From NCBI GenBank assembly GCA_007120745.1, contig SKNC01000059.1, positions 1-37,031 of the forward strand: 37,031 nucleotides of DNA, in the 5' to 3' direction. Under the pieces are notes generated by a model. The model saw only the letters and a program-made list of their open reading frames with translations, was not told the origin of the DNA and searched no databases. Below, piece after piece: positions 16,203 to 22,307 of the stretch. The stretch comes from Bacillota bacterium. Its GTDB lineage: Bacteria > Bacillota > Dethiobacteria > SKNC01. Position numbers and translations under genes: made by a program. The number at the start of each line of letters is the position of its first letter. The first letter of the stretch is position 1.

Positions 16203-16311
16203 ATTCCTGTAATCAGGCTTCCAGCACAGACTTCGTTTTAACAATTAAGCAGTTATGTAGGAAGCCGTAATTAAACCTATATTAATAAATCGATAGACAG
16301 AGGGGGATGTG

Positions 16312-16345
16312 AAAATGCACACGGAAAAGTGTGCATTTTTTTTAT
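16312..16345 (+). terminator. Terminator of the nrdR-nrdD-nrdG operon
   Basis: AAAATGCACAC (16312-16322), loop GGAAAA, GTGTGCATTTT (16329-16339), continuing into T residues. It lies about 110 bases after nrdG. Confidence 0.9.
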
Positions 16346-16390
16346 TTTCTGCATATATTTATAAATAGAAGAATGCCGGGAGGTTTGTAC

Positions 16391-16657
16391 ATGTTGAAGA
16401 CTTCGGATTTAAAAACCCGAGAGGTAATCAACATACAGGACGGGAGAAGGTTGGGCCTGATCAGCGACCTGGATATTGACCTGGAACACGGGAGAATTCG
16501 GTCTATCATTATTCCTGGCTCCGGGAAGCTGCTGGGCTTTTTTGGCGGTGACCGGGATTATGTAATTCCCTGGAGCAAAATAGTAAAAATTGGTATAGAT
16601 ACCATTCTGGTGGATCTACCCAATTATTCGTATGATAAAGAGGATTATTACACCTGA
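16391..16657 (+). CDS. ylmC: YlmC/YmxH-family PRC-barrel protein
   Basis: 88 residues from ATG 16391, which has GGGAGG (16378-16383) at good spacing; the longer open frame from 16331 runs back through the nrd terminator and is rejected. A single PRC-barrel-like fold is suggested by LKTREVINIQDGRRLGLISDLDIDLEHGRI and DYVIPWSKIVKIG. This small family (YlmC/YmxH) is typical of spore formers and of this neighbourhood in B. subtilis, but its molecular role is unknown. Flanked by terminators on both sides, so it is a monocistronic unit. Confidence 0.85.
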   Translation: MLKTSDLKTREVINIQDGRRLGLISDLDIDLEHGRIRSIIIPGSGKLLGFFGGDRDYVIPWSKIVKIGIDTILVDLPNYSYDKEDYYT

Positions 16658-16726
16658 TGCATTTTTCATTAAAGGAAACATTATCGCCTTTCAGTCTGTA
16701 AAAAAACGAAAGAAATTATAAAAATC

Positions 16727-16753
16727 AAAAAATGCCTTTACCAGGCATTTTTT
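16727..16753. terminator. Bidirectional terminator between ylmC and the M23 peptidase gene
   Basis: AAAAAATGCCT (16727-16737), loop TTACC, AGGCATTTTTT (16743-16753). A/T tracts on both flanks allow function in both directions, serving the convergent neighbours. Confidence 0.85.
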
Positions 16754-16909
16754 ATGTCAAAGCATAAATTCACGGGCTGCTGTCCCCATGATTGAGGAGA
16801 CATACCGCAGGAATGCCCGCTGTCTACCCACTGTCTTCATGACACCAGCCGGCTGACTGCCTGACACCGGGCATCCTTAAAGATATCACTGCAGTCCAGT
16901 GTGACAAGC

Positions 16910-16940
16910 GCGACAACCGGGGACGGTTCTCCATTGTCGC
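16910..16940. repeat. Second copy of the GGGGACGGTTCT repeat in a hairpin
   Basis: GCGACAA (16910-16916) and TTGTCGC (16934-16940) flank GGGGACGGTTCT (16919-16930). The core 12-mer is identical to 1042-1053. The 308-base stretch between ylmC and the peptidase gene holds the terminator above, this repeat, and GACACC-rich sequence around 16840-16870 that may be further decayed repeat; no gene is visible. Confidence 0.6.
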
Positions 16941-16965
16941 ATTCTGAAAAATTGTCTCCCGGGGG

Positions 16966-17871
16966 TTACTTGAGCACCTGTTTATAAATATCACGAACCT
17001 CTGAAACCGGCCTGTCTTTTCCTAGAAATGCTCCATTAAGCCAGACTTCAAAGTGCAGGTGGATGCCTTGTCCAGTGTTATTCACGGAATCCCGCGTGCC
17101 CGTATTTCCTGTTGTTCCTATCTTTTGACCCTTGTCCACCACAGTTCCAACTTGAATACCGGACTCAATACTGTTTAAATGTGCGTAACGGGTAACAATT
17201 CCTTGTTCATGCCGGATCCATACCTGTTTTCCCCTGAACTTGTCCAGGAGTTCATCCGGAGTGATTTCAGCTTCGTGAGAGATTTTTACGGCCTCCTCAT
17301 ATTCCTCCCGGGTCATTTCTTGAAAACCATGGTCTGCCCGGATAACCATTCCGGGGCCTGCAGCAAGAACCGGAGTATTTTTGGTTACCGAAACCCCCGA
17401 GCTTCCGCTGTAATAATCCAGGCCTTCATGTACTCCGTTTCGGTATCTTCTGGGTGCATTGGGAAGCTGTCCGTCTACGGAACTTACTTTTGCCCCCTGG
17501 ACAGGATGACTTAAAAATGAGAATAAAGAAATCAGTTCCTGGCTGCTCACCTGTGTAATATCTAAATCAGAATTTTCCCCGGCAGCAGTTAAGTAGTCCG
17601 GCAAATTTCCTTCAGGCTGTTGAGTGCCTTCATTTTCCCATAGAAAAGAAAAAGCTTCAATGCTATCATCGAAGTATCTGCCGTATAAATGATGGTCAAT
17701 ATCTTCTCCGTTATATGAACGCACATTAGATTCCTCCATATCCGGGGGCTTTGCCGAGGAAAAGAAGGAATCTTCCGTTAAGGAGAATCTTTGAATATCC
17801 ATGCATCCGAAAGAAAAAGAAACCATAAATAAGAAGATTATCAGTGCATAAAATAGTTTTACATTCTTCAT
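16966..17871 (-). CDS. Secreted or lipid-anchored M23-family peptidase
   Basis: Zinc metallopeptidase of the LytM/M23 type that cuts peptide cross-links in peptidoglycan. 301 residues from the ATG at 17871 (complement), which has GGGAGGG (complement of 17877-17883). Upstream in-frame ATGs overlap the promoter and are rejected. Residues about 5-22 form a signal sequence, followed by Cys23 (SFGC), an imperfect lipobox. The M23 domain covers about 140-280; ligands H148 and D152 (HEGLD), H231 and HLH (271-273) are all present, so it should be active. An insert at about 182-215 interrupts the domain. The overall look is like SpoIIQ-type or spore peptidases, but the complete catalytic set argues for an active enzyme. 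Confidence 0.85.
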   Translation of the reverse strand: MKNVKLFYALIIFLFMVSFSFGCMDIQRFSLTEDSFFSSAKPPDMEESNVRSYNGEDIDHHLYGRYFDDSIEAFSFLWENEGTQQPEGNLPDYLTAAGENSDLDITQVSSQELISLFSFLSHPVQGAKVSSVDGQLPNAPRRYRNGVHEGLDYYSGSSGVSVTKNTPVLAAGPGMVIRADHGFQEMTREEYEEAVKISHEAEITPDELLDKFRGKQVWIRHEQGIVTRYAHLNSIESGIQVGTVVDKGQKIGTTGNTGTRDSVNNTGQGIHLHFEVWLNGAFLGKDRPVSEVRDIYKQVLK

Positions 17872-17890
17872 GAATTTCCCTCCCTTCATC

Positions 17891-17919
17891 ATTGTAGCAA
17901 ATTTTATTTCCCGTTACAA
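17891..17919 (-). promoter_or_regulatory. Sigma-A promoter of the M23 peptidase gene
   Basis: On the minus strand, TTGTAA (17919-17914), 17 bases, TACAAT (17896-17891). Optimal spacing. It places the transcription start near 17884, downstream of the alternative upstream ATGs and so confirming the chosen start. Confidence 0.65.
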
Positions 17920-18255
17920 ATAATTCCTGGGACAGCTCTCCATAAATAAGAAGAGCAATCCGGTGCTATGAATATAAAGTTTTGTAAATAAGCTAAATGG
18001 AAGTACAGCCTGCTGAAAAAAGCTATCATTTAGTTTTTTTGTATAAAAACATAGTTTTTATGAAAAAGATACAAATGTATCCGTTTCGGCTTTATTTGCA
18101 GGAAATGAAGCAGGAATCCCAGTATTGTGAAAAGAATACTGTTTTGTATGAGTTTTAAATAAATAAAACTGTAAGAAAATAAAATGAAGAGAACAGGCGG
18201 CTGTTGAGGACGCCGGGAAAATTCTTTTAGACGTTCAAAAAGGAGGAAAGATATA
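17920..18255. other. Intergenic stretch between divergent peptidase and cyclophilin genes
   Basis: AT-rich region without a credible reading frame. It contains short A/T inverted repeats, for example TTTGTAT and ATACAAA around 18038-18078, and must hold the cyclophilin promoter, but I find no convincing -35/-10 pair. A good Shine-Dalgarno (AAAGGAGG) begins near 18239. Confidence 0.5.
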
Positions 18256-18777
18256 ATGACAAAACCTGCAGCAGCTATAGAAATGGAAAGTGGAGAGGTA
18301 ATTAAGGTAGAGCTGGATCCGGAGAATGCTCCCAATACAGTGAAGAACTTTATTCATCTGGCACAAAAAGGTTACTATGACGGGTTAATCTTTCACCGGG
18401 TTATTCCAGGCTTTATGATTCAAGGGGGCTGTCCTCAGGGGGTAGGCACGGGCAATCCCGGATATTCAATCCCCGGGGAGTTCACCATGAATGGTTTTTC
18501 CAACCACTTGAAACACAGCCGCGGGGTGATTTCCATGGCCCGGTCCATGGCTCCTGACTCCGCAGGCTCACAATTTTTTATCACTGTGGCTGACACTCCT
18601 CACCTGGATGGGCAGTATGCTGCATTTGGGCGGGTAACAGAAGGGATGGAAGCAGCGGATAAGATTGCCGCAGCGAAAAGAAACCATCATGATAAACCTC
18701 TGGAGCCCCAGGTGATAAAAACCATTACAGTTGACACATTTGGAGTAGATTACGGGGAACCGGAGAAAAGCTCATAG
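18256..18777 (+). CDS. ppiB: Cyclophilin-type peptidyl-prolyl cis-trans isomerase
   Basis: Cytoplasmic prolyl isomerase assisting protein folding. 173 residues, a single cyclophilin domain: the active-site FHRVIPGFMIQGG (catalytic Arg in FHR), SMARSMAPDSAGSQFFIT and AAFGRV motifs are intact. There is no signal peptide. ATG start behind AAAGGAGGAAAG. A hairpin terminator follows, so it appears to be transcribed alone. Confidence 0.95.
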   Translation: MTKPAAAIEMESGEVIKVELDPENAPNTVKNFIHLAQKGYYDGLIFHRVIPGFMIQGGCPQGVGTGNPGYSIPGEFTMNGFSNHLKHSRGVISMARSMAPDSAGSQFFITVADTPHLDGQYAAFGRVTEGMEAADKIAAAKRNHHDKPLEPQVIKTITVDTFGVDYGEPEKSS

Positions 18778-18809
18778 AAATAAAAGCTAAATTAATTTCT
18801 CATATAAGG

Positions 18810-18845
18810 TCCTCAAGTTGAAGTGCTTGAGGATTCTTAATTTTT
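18810..18845 (+). terminator. Probable terminator after ppiB
   Basis: TCCTCAAG (18810-18817), 8-base loop, CTTGAGGA (18826-18833), followed by TTCTTAATTTTT. The T-tract is imperfect. Confidence 0.65.
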
Positions 18846-18858
18846 ACACCTTTTTCCC

Positions 18859-18888
18859 TTGAACCGGAATTGTTATCCATGTTATAAT
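18859..18888 (+). promoter_or_regulatory. Sigma-A promoter of the SurA_N-like gene
   Basis: TTGAAC (18859-18864), 18-base spacer, perfect TATAAT (18883-18888). Confidence 0.75.
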
Positions 18889-18998
18889 GGTGGCAATGTC
18901 GAAAAAAACTTGAAGTTATATGTATCTGCAAACCGCTTTTCAGTGACAGCTATGTGCGAATTAAGAAGGGGTTACTTTATAGAAAGGAGATTGCCGGA

Positions 18999-19727
18999 AT
19001 GTTCAAAAATACCAAAACGGTCTGGAAAAAGGTTTTATATATTGTCCTTGCCCTGTCTCTGGTTGCGGGGCTGGTTGTAAGTGCTGTGTATGGAATTTTT
19101 GACTCCATTCACGATCGGGGGATTGCAGAAGGCTCACCGGAGGATGTGGTAGCCCTGGTCAATGGAGAGGAAGTTTATAGAAAAGATTACAGCTTTCAGC
19201 TGGATTATATGAAATCCTTATACGAAATGCAGGGAGTTGATTTCAGAAGAACTGATTCCCAGGACATCTTACGTCAGCTGGAAGTTTATGCCCTGGAGGA
19301 ATTGATTAACCAGAGACTGATTATTCAGCAGGCCCGGGAAGAGAATATCCAGGTGAGCCACCAGGAGGTTGAGGAGGAGTACCAGGAGGTAGCTGCTCAG
19401 TTTGATGACGAAGAGGACCTGCTTTCAGAACTGGCGGAAATTAATCTTACCAGGGATGGCTTTATGTCGCTAATCCAGGAGCAGCTGTTATTTCAACGGT
19501 ATATGGAGAATTACCTGGATGAAGTAGATCCGGAGGAGCTGGAGGTTTCTGAAGAAGAATTGGAAACCATGTATTCCCTTTACAGTTCCCAGATTGAAGA
19601 TTTACCGGATTTTGAAGAATATAAGGATCAGCTGGAGCAGGAGTTAATACAGCAAAAGTATGACCAGCTGGTAGAACTTAAGCTGCAGGAATTACGTGCG
19701 GAGAGTGATATTCAAATCCTTCTTTAA
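18999..19727 (+). CDS. Membrane-anchored SurA_N-like protein without an isomerase domain
   Basis: 242 residues from ATG 18999 (AAAGGAG at 18983-18989, 9-base spacing); an in-frame GTG at 18954 lacks a site. One membrane helix at about 13-35 anchors the protein outside the cell. Then VALVNGEEVYRKDYSFQLDYM and EELINQRLIIQQAREENIQVS form the N-terminal chaperone domain seen in SurA and PrsA. A parvulin domain normally follows, but here the sequence stays helical and very acidic to the end. A role as an extracytoplasmic folding helper is inferred; no isomerase activity is expected. Confidence 0.75.
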   Translation: MFKNTKTVWKKVLYIVLALSLVAGLVVSAVYGIFDSIHDRGIAEGSPEDVVALVNGEEVYRKDYSFQLDYMKSLYEMQGVDFRRTDSQDILRQLEVYALEELINQRLIIQQAREENIQVSHQEVEEEYQEVAAQFDDEEDLLSELAEINLTRDGFMSLIQEQLLFQRYMENYLDEVDPEELEVSEEELETMYSLYSSQIEDLPDFEEYKDQLEQELIQQKYDQLVELKLQELRAESDIQILL

Positions 19728-19784
19728 GCAGCCTGTACCATACTTTTCTCCAGTTGTTTGATAATTCAAAGTGAGGTGTATGCT

Positions 19785-20024
19785 GTGGATTTATGTTTAT
19801 TAAGTCAAAATAAATCTAATGCACCGGAAAATAATGAGGCCGTGAAAAACCCTCAAAAAGAAAACATTGTTGAGAACCATGGTCCGGAGGCTGCCGGTCA
19901 TGGGGGTGAAACCGGCCTGGAGGAAGCACCTGAGGAAAACCCCATGGGCAGCGGGTCCACATCAGTTAAAACCTCCTGGTGGGAAAAAGTATTTAAGAAT
20001 TTTCGAAGCTGCAGCGGGGTTTAA
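19785..20024 (+). CDS. Small hypothetical protein
   Basis: 79 residues; not recognised. GTG 19785 is preferred since GAGGTG (19773-19778) is 6 bases upstream; the frame extends back to TTG 19758 without a site. The composition is Asn/Glu/Pro/Gly-rich and probably disordered (residues about 10-60), ending in an aromatic and basic segment with one Cys (SWWEKVFKNFRSCSGV). It lies 57 bases after the SurA_N-like gene and before a terminator hairpin, so it may share that transcript. Coding status is uncertain. Confidence 0.45.
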   Translation: MDLCLLSQNKSNAPENNEAVKNPQKENIVENHGPEAAGHGGETGLEEAPEENPMGSGSTSVKTSWWEKVFKNFRSCSGV

Positions 20025-20055
20025 TATAGTAATTTAAAAATAAGTTTTATTATCT

Positions 20056-20082
20056 ATGCTGCCTCCGGGCAGCATTTCTGTT
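20056..20082 (+). terminator. Hairpin with TCCG loop, probable terminator
   Basis: ATGCTGCC (20056-20063), TCCG tetraloop, GGCAGCAT (20068-20075), then TTCTGTTC. Strong stem but a weak T-tract. Confidence 0.6.
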
Positions 20083-20215
20083 CATTCAGGCAAAAAGTTT
20101 ATGGGTAATGAGAGATGTTGACAGAAAAAACACCGTATTAAAGGTGAGATTGGATGAGTTGCCTTTGCCAACAGCGGAAGCAGGCATGCCATAAAATTGA
20201 AAGGGGAGATGAGTT

Positions 20216-20989
20216 GTGATTGGAGCCATCGCCGGAGATATTATTGGCTCTGTTTATGAGGGGACCCCTATCAAATCCACAGATTTTGAATTATTCAATC
20301 CACACTGTACCTTTACCGATGATACCGTTTTAACTGTGGCTACTGCGGACTGCATCGTAAATGGTAAAGACTATGCCAGGACGTATAAAGAGTACGGCAG
20401 GCGTTATCCCCGGGCAGGATACGGGGGAAGGTTCATCCACTGGCTTATGTCCCCGGGATATGAGCCCTATAACAGTTTTGGGAACGGTTCGGCCATGCGG
20501 GTAAGCCCGGTGGGATTTGCCTACCAGAACCTGGAGGAAGTTCTCACAGAGTCCCGGCGAAGTGCAGAGGTTACTCACAACCATCCCGAAGGGATAAAGG
20601 GGGCCCAGGCGGTGGCAGCGGCAGTTTTTTTAGCCCGGAAAGGAAGCACCAGGGAGGATATAAAAAACTGCATACAGGATACCTTTGGGTACAGCCTTCA
20701 GCAGAGCCTGGACCAGATTCGACCCGGCTACCGTTTTGATTCCAGCTGCCAGGGTTCGGTTCCCCAGGCAATCACTGCTTTTCTGGAGTCAGAAAGTTAC
20801 GAAGATGCAGTAAGAAAAGCCATTTCTATCGGTGGGGATAGTGATACCATAGCCTGTATCGTGGGGGGTATTGCCCAGGCCTGTTACAAGGATATACCGC
20901 TTTTTATTATTGAAAAGGTGGAAGAGATCCTGCCTGAAGAATTTTTAGAGGTGGTATATATTTTCAATAAATATTTCCCGTCTTCATAG
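20216..20989 (+). CDS. ADP-ribosylglycohydrolase (DraG-type) family protein
   Basis: Removes ADP-ribose from proteins or nucleic acids using a two-metal centre. 257 residues, a single compact domain. Metal-binding motifs are visible: AGDIIGSVYEG near the N-terminus, FTDDT (33-37), and near the C-terminus IGGDSDTIACIVGGIAQA. GTG start behind GGGGAGATGAG. No ADP-ribosyltransferase gene is adjacent, so the substrate is unknown. It stands alone between terminators and the HesB-like gene. Confidence 0.88.
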   Translation: MIGAIAGDIIGSVYEGTPIKSTDFELFNPHCTFTDDTVLTVATADCIVNGKDYARTYKEYGRRYPRAGYGGRFIHWLMSPGYEPYNSFGNGSAMRVSPVGFAYQNLEEVLTESRRSAEVTHNHPEGIKGAQAVAAAVFLARKGSTREDIKNCIQDTFGYSLQQSLDQIRPGYRFDSSCQGSVPQAITAFLESESYEDAVRKAISIGGDSDTIACIVGGIAQACYKDIPLFIIEKVEEILPEEFLEVVYIFNKYFPSS

Positions 20990-21177
20990 AATTATCGTGA
21001 GCACCAAGAAAATAAATGGAAATTGATTTCGGCCGGTATGGTTTTCCTGGTTTCACAAATAATAGTTGTAAGAATCAGTATAAGATAAAAAAACGCACAG
21101 AGGGCAATCAACAACCGCTATCCTTTAAGAAGTTATAATAAATGATAAAAGGCATTTCAATGGGATTGGTTCTATAG

Positions 21178-21199
21178 TATAATACCCATAAGGGGTATT
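21178..21199 (+). promoter_or_regulatory. Promoter -10 with overlapping CsoR/CstR-like palindrome
   Basis: TATAAT (21178-21183) overlaps AATACCC (21181-21187), ATAAG, GGGTATT (21193-21199), a perfect 7-bp dyad. Operators of the CsoR/CstR/RcnR (DUF156) repressor family have the form ATACCC-n-GGGTAT with a G/C-rich centre. The overlap with the -10 would allow repression. The -35 is poor (TTTCAA, 21155-21160). Confidence 0.6.
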
Positions 21200-21222
21200 G
21201 TGGCGAAAGGAGTTGATATTCT

Positions 21223-21483
21223 ATGTTGGAAGTAACTGAAAAGGCTGCGGTAGAACTGAAAAAGTACCTTAAGGAAGATGGCCAGTTCGTTCGTATATAT
21301 ATAAGCGGTGTCGGTTGAGGAGGCTCAGTCCAATACGGCATGTCTCTGGAAGAGGCAAAAAAAGAAGACGATTATGAAATTAACGTGGATGATGTTTCCA
21401 TCATTTTGGACCGCGGGGCCTATGAGAAACTGGAGCGTCAGAAACTGGACTATATTAATGGATTGACCATTACCTCTAAGTAA
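21223..21483 (+). CDS. HesB-like selenoprotein (in-frame TGA read as selenocysteine)
   Basis: Small HesB/IscA-type iron-sulfur protein of 86 residues, with TGA at 21316-21318 as codon 32. Before it the frame reads MLEVTEKAAVELKKYLKE...RIYISGVG; after it GGSVQYGMSLEEAKKEDDYEINVDDVSIILD, a continuous HesB-like sequence ending at TAA 21481. The TGA falls at the conserved Cys of the G-x-G-C-G-G motif. A HesB-related family with selenocysteine at this position is established (TIGR01911). ATG start behind AAAGGAG (21206-21212). Homology and reading frame are intact on both sides and there are no other defects, so a pseudogene is unlikely. TGA is an ordinary stop elsewhere in the window (for example murG). 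Confidence 0.85.
21319..21347 (+). promoter_or_regulatory. Candidate bacterial SECIS stem-loop
   Basis: Directly after the TGA, GGAGGC (21319-21324) can pair with GTCTCT (21342-21347) through six pairs, two of them G-U. An inner GTC/GGC helix is possible. The position is right for a bacterial SECIS, but the fold is weak and lacks an obvious apical G, so this is tentative. Confidence 0.4.
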
Positions 21484-21551
21484 TTTATAAACAAACTGCT
21501 CCCCCTTTCATTTTTATTTAAAACCCCCTTTAAATTTATATTTTTTTCTAT

Positions 21552-21580
21552 GACAGACATGGTGTCTGTCTTATTTTTTT
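21552..21580 (+). terminator. Terminator after the HesB-like gene
   Basis: GACAGACA (21552-21559), loop TGG, TGTCTGTC (21563-21570), TTATTTTTTT. The rest of 21484-21798 is AT-rich and holds the rrf2 promoter region, but I find no clear -35/-10 pair. Confidence 0.9.
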
Positions 21581-21798
21581 ATGCATAAGAAAAATGATAA
21601 TTTTATGTTTCCCGGCCAAAGTTTTTTGAAAAAATTTGTTAAAGCAGGTCATCGGGACAGACATTGGAAGATAACTTTTGGCTGGACAAGTGGGTTCACA
21701 GTGTGTTTTTGGCATAATTTTAAATGTTAAAATAGCTTAAATATTCTTAAACACAGCAGAGGAAGGATTTATTAAAAAGATAGAGAATAGATCTAAAG

Positions 21799-21815
21799 TG
21801 GATAAAATTAGTCCA
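21799..21815 (+). promoter_or_regulatory. IscR-like imperfect dyad upstream of rrf2
   Basis: TGGATAAA-A-TTAGTCCA, 6 of 8 positions symmetric, resembling the GACTAA-n-TTAGTC core of Rrf2/IscR type 1 sites. It lies 20 bases before the Rrf2 start codon, suggesting autoregulation. Confidence 0.4.
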
Positions 21816-21835
21816 AATTAGATTGGAGCATTAAA

Positions 21836-22252
21836 ATGCAGATTACCCGACAGACGGAATATGCGGTTAGAACCATGGTTGAACTGGCCAGCATTCCTTA
21901 CGGTGAGCTGTTGAGCACCCGCATGATTTCCAAACATCAAAAAATCCCCGAAGTTTTTTTAAAGAAGACGATTCAACTTTTGGCCAGGGCCGGTCTGGTG
22001 CAGACTCGAAGAGGCAGTCACGGGGGAGTTCGTTTGATTGTTCCTCCGGATAAAATTACCCTGGCGGATATTTTAACAGCGGTAGAAGGGGAAGTGGCAC
22101 TGAATGTCTGCCTGAGGGAAAGGGATATCTGTCCTAACCAACCTGTATGTAAGGTCAGGCATATTTTGCGGAGATCACAGGAAACGCTGGTAAGGGAACT
22201 GAGCCGGGAAAGCCTGCTGGATATTGTAACCGGTAAAGTTTTTGATGATTAA
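21836..22252 (+). CDS. Rrf2-family regulator with three-Cys iron-sulfur motif
   Basis: 138-residue winged-helix DNA-binding protein. The N-terminal MQITRQTEYAVRTMVEL and ISKHQKIPEVFLKKTIQLL recognition region and the RRGSHGGVRL wing are typical. Cysteines at 92, 99 and 105 (C-x6-C-x5-C) match the cluster ligands of IscR and NsrR. Located directly before hcp, whose product detoxifies NO-derived species, so an NsrR-like nitrosative-stress sensor is the best guess; an IscR-like role is the alternative. ATG start with a modest GGAG site. Confidence 0.88.
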   Translation: MQITRQTEYAVRTMVELASIPYGELLSTRMISKHQKIPEVFLKKTIQLLARAGLVQTRRGSHGGVRLIVPPDKITLADILTAVEGEVALNVCLRERDICPNQPVCKVRHILRRSQETLVRELSRESLLDIVTGKVFDD

Positions 22253-22307
22253 TTGGACTAAAGTTAACAAATATGAAATTTATAAAATGAAAGGGAGAGG
22301 ATTATTC

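Noticed and set aside
16216..16266. GGCTTCC/GGAAGCC inverted repeat after nrdG
   Set aside because: Only 7 bp with a 37-base loop; not distinguishable from chance.
16331..16390. Upstream start for the YlmC protein
   Set aside because: The extra part lies in the T-tract of the nrd terminator; ATG 16391 has its own GGGAGG.
21316..21318. TGA as a nonsense mutation making the HesB-like gene a pseudogene
   Set aside because: The stop falls exactly on the family's Sec/Cys position, the frame and homology continue to a proper TAA, and no other defects are present.
21108..21341. 77-residue minus-strand frame over the HesB-like gene
   Set aside because: It overlaps the promoter, operator and first part of a gene with clear homology, and has no family signature.
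22242..22307. Upstream start for hcp overlapping rrf2
   Set aside because: It adds 22 non-family residues; ATG 22308 has a strong Shine-Dalgarno and gives the diagnostic MFCNQC N-terminus.
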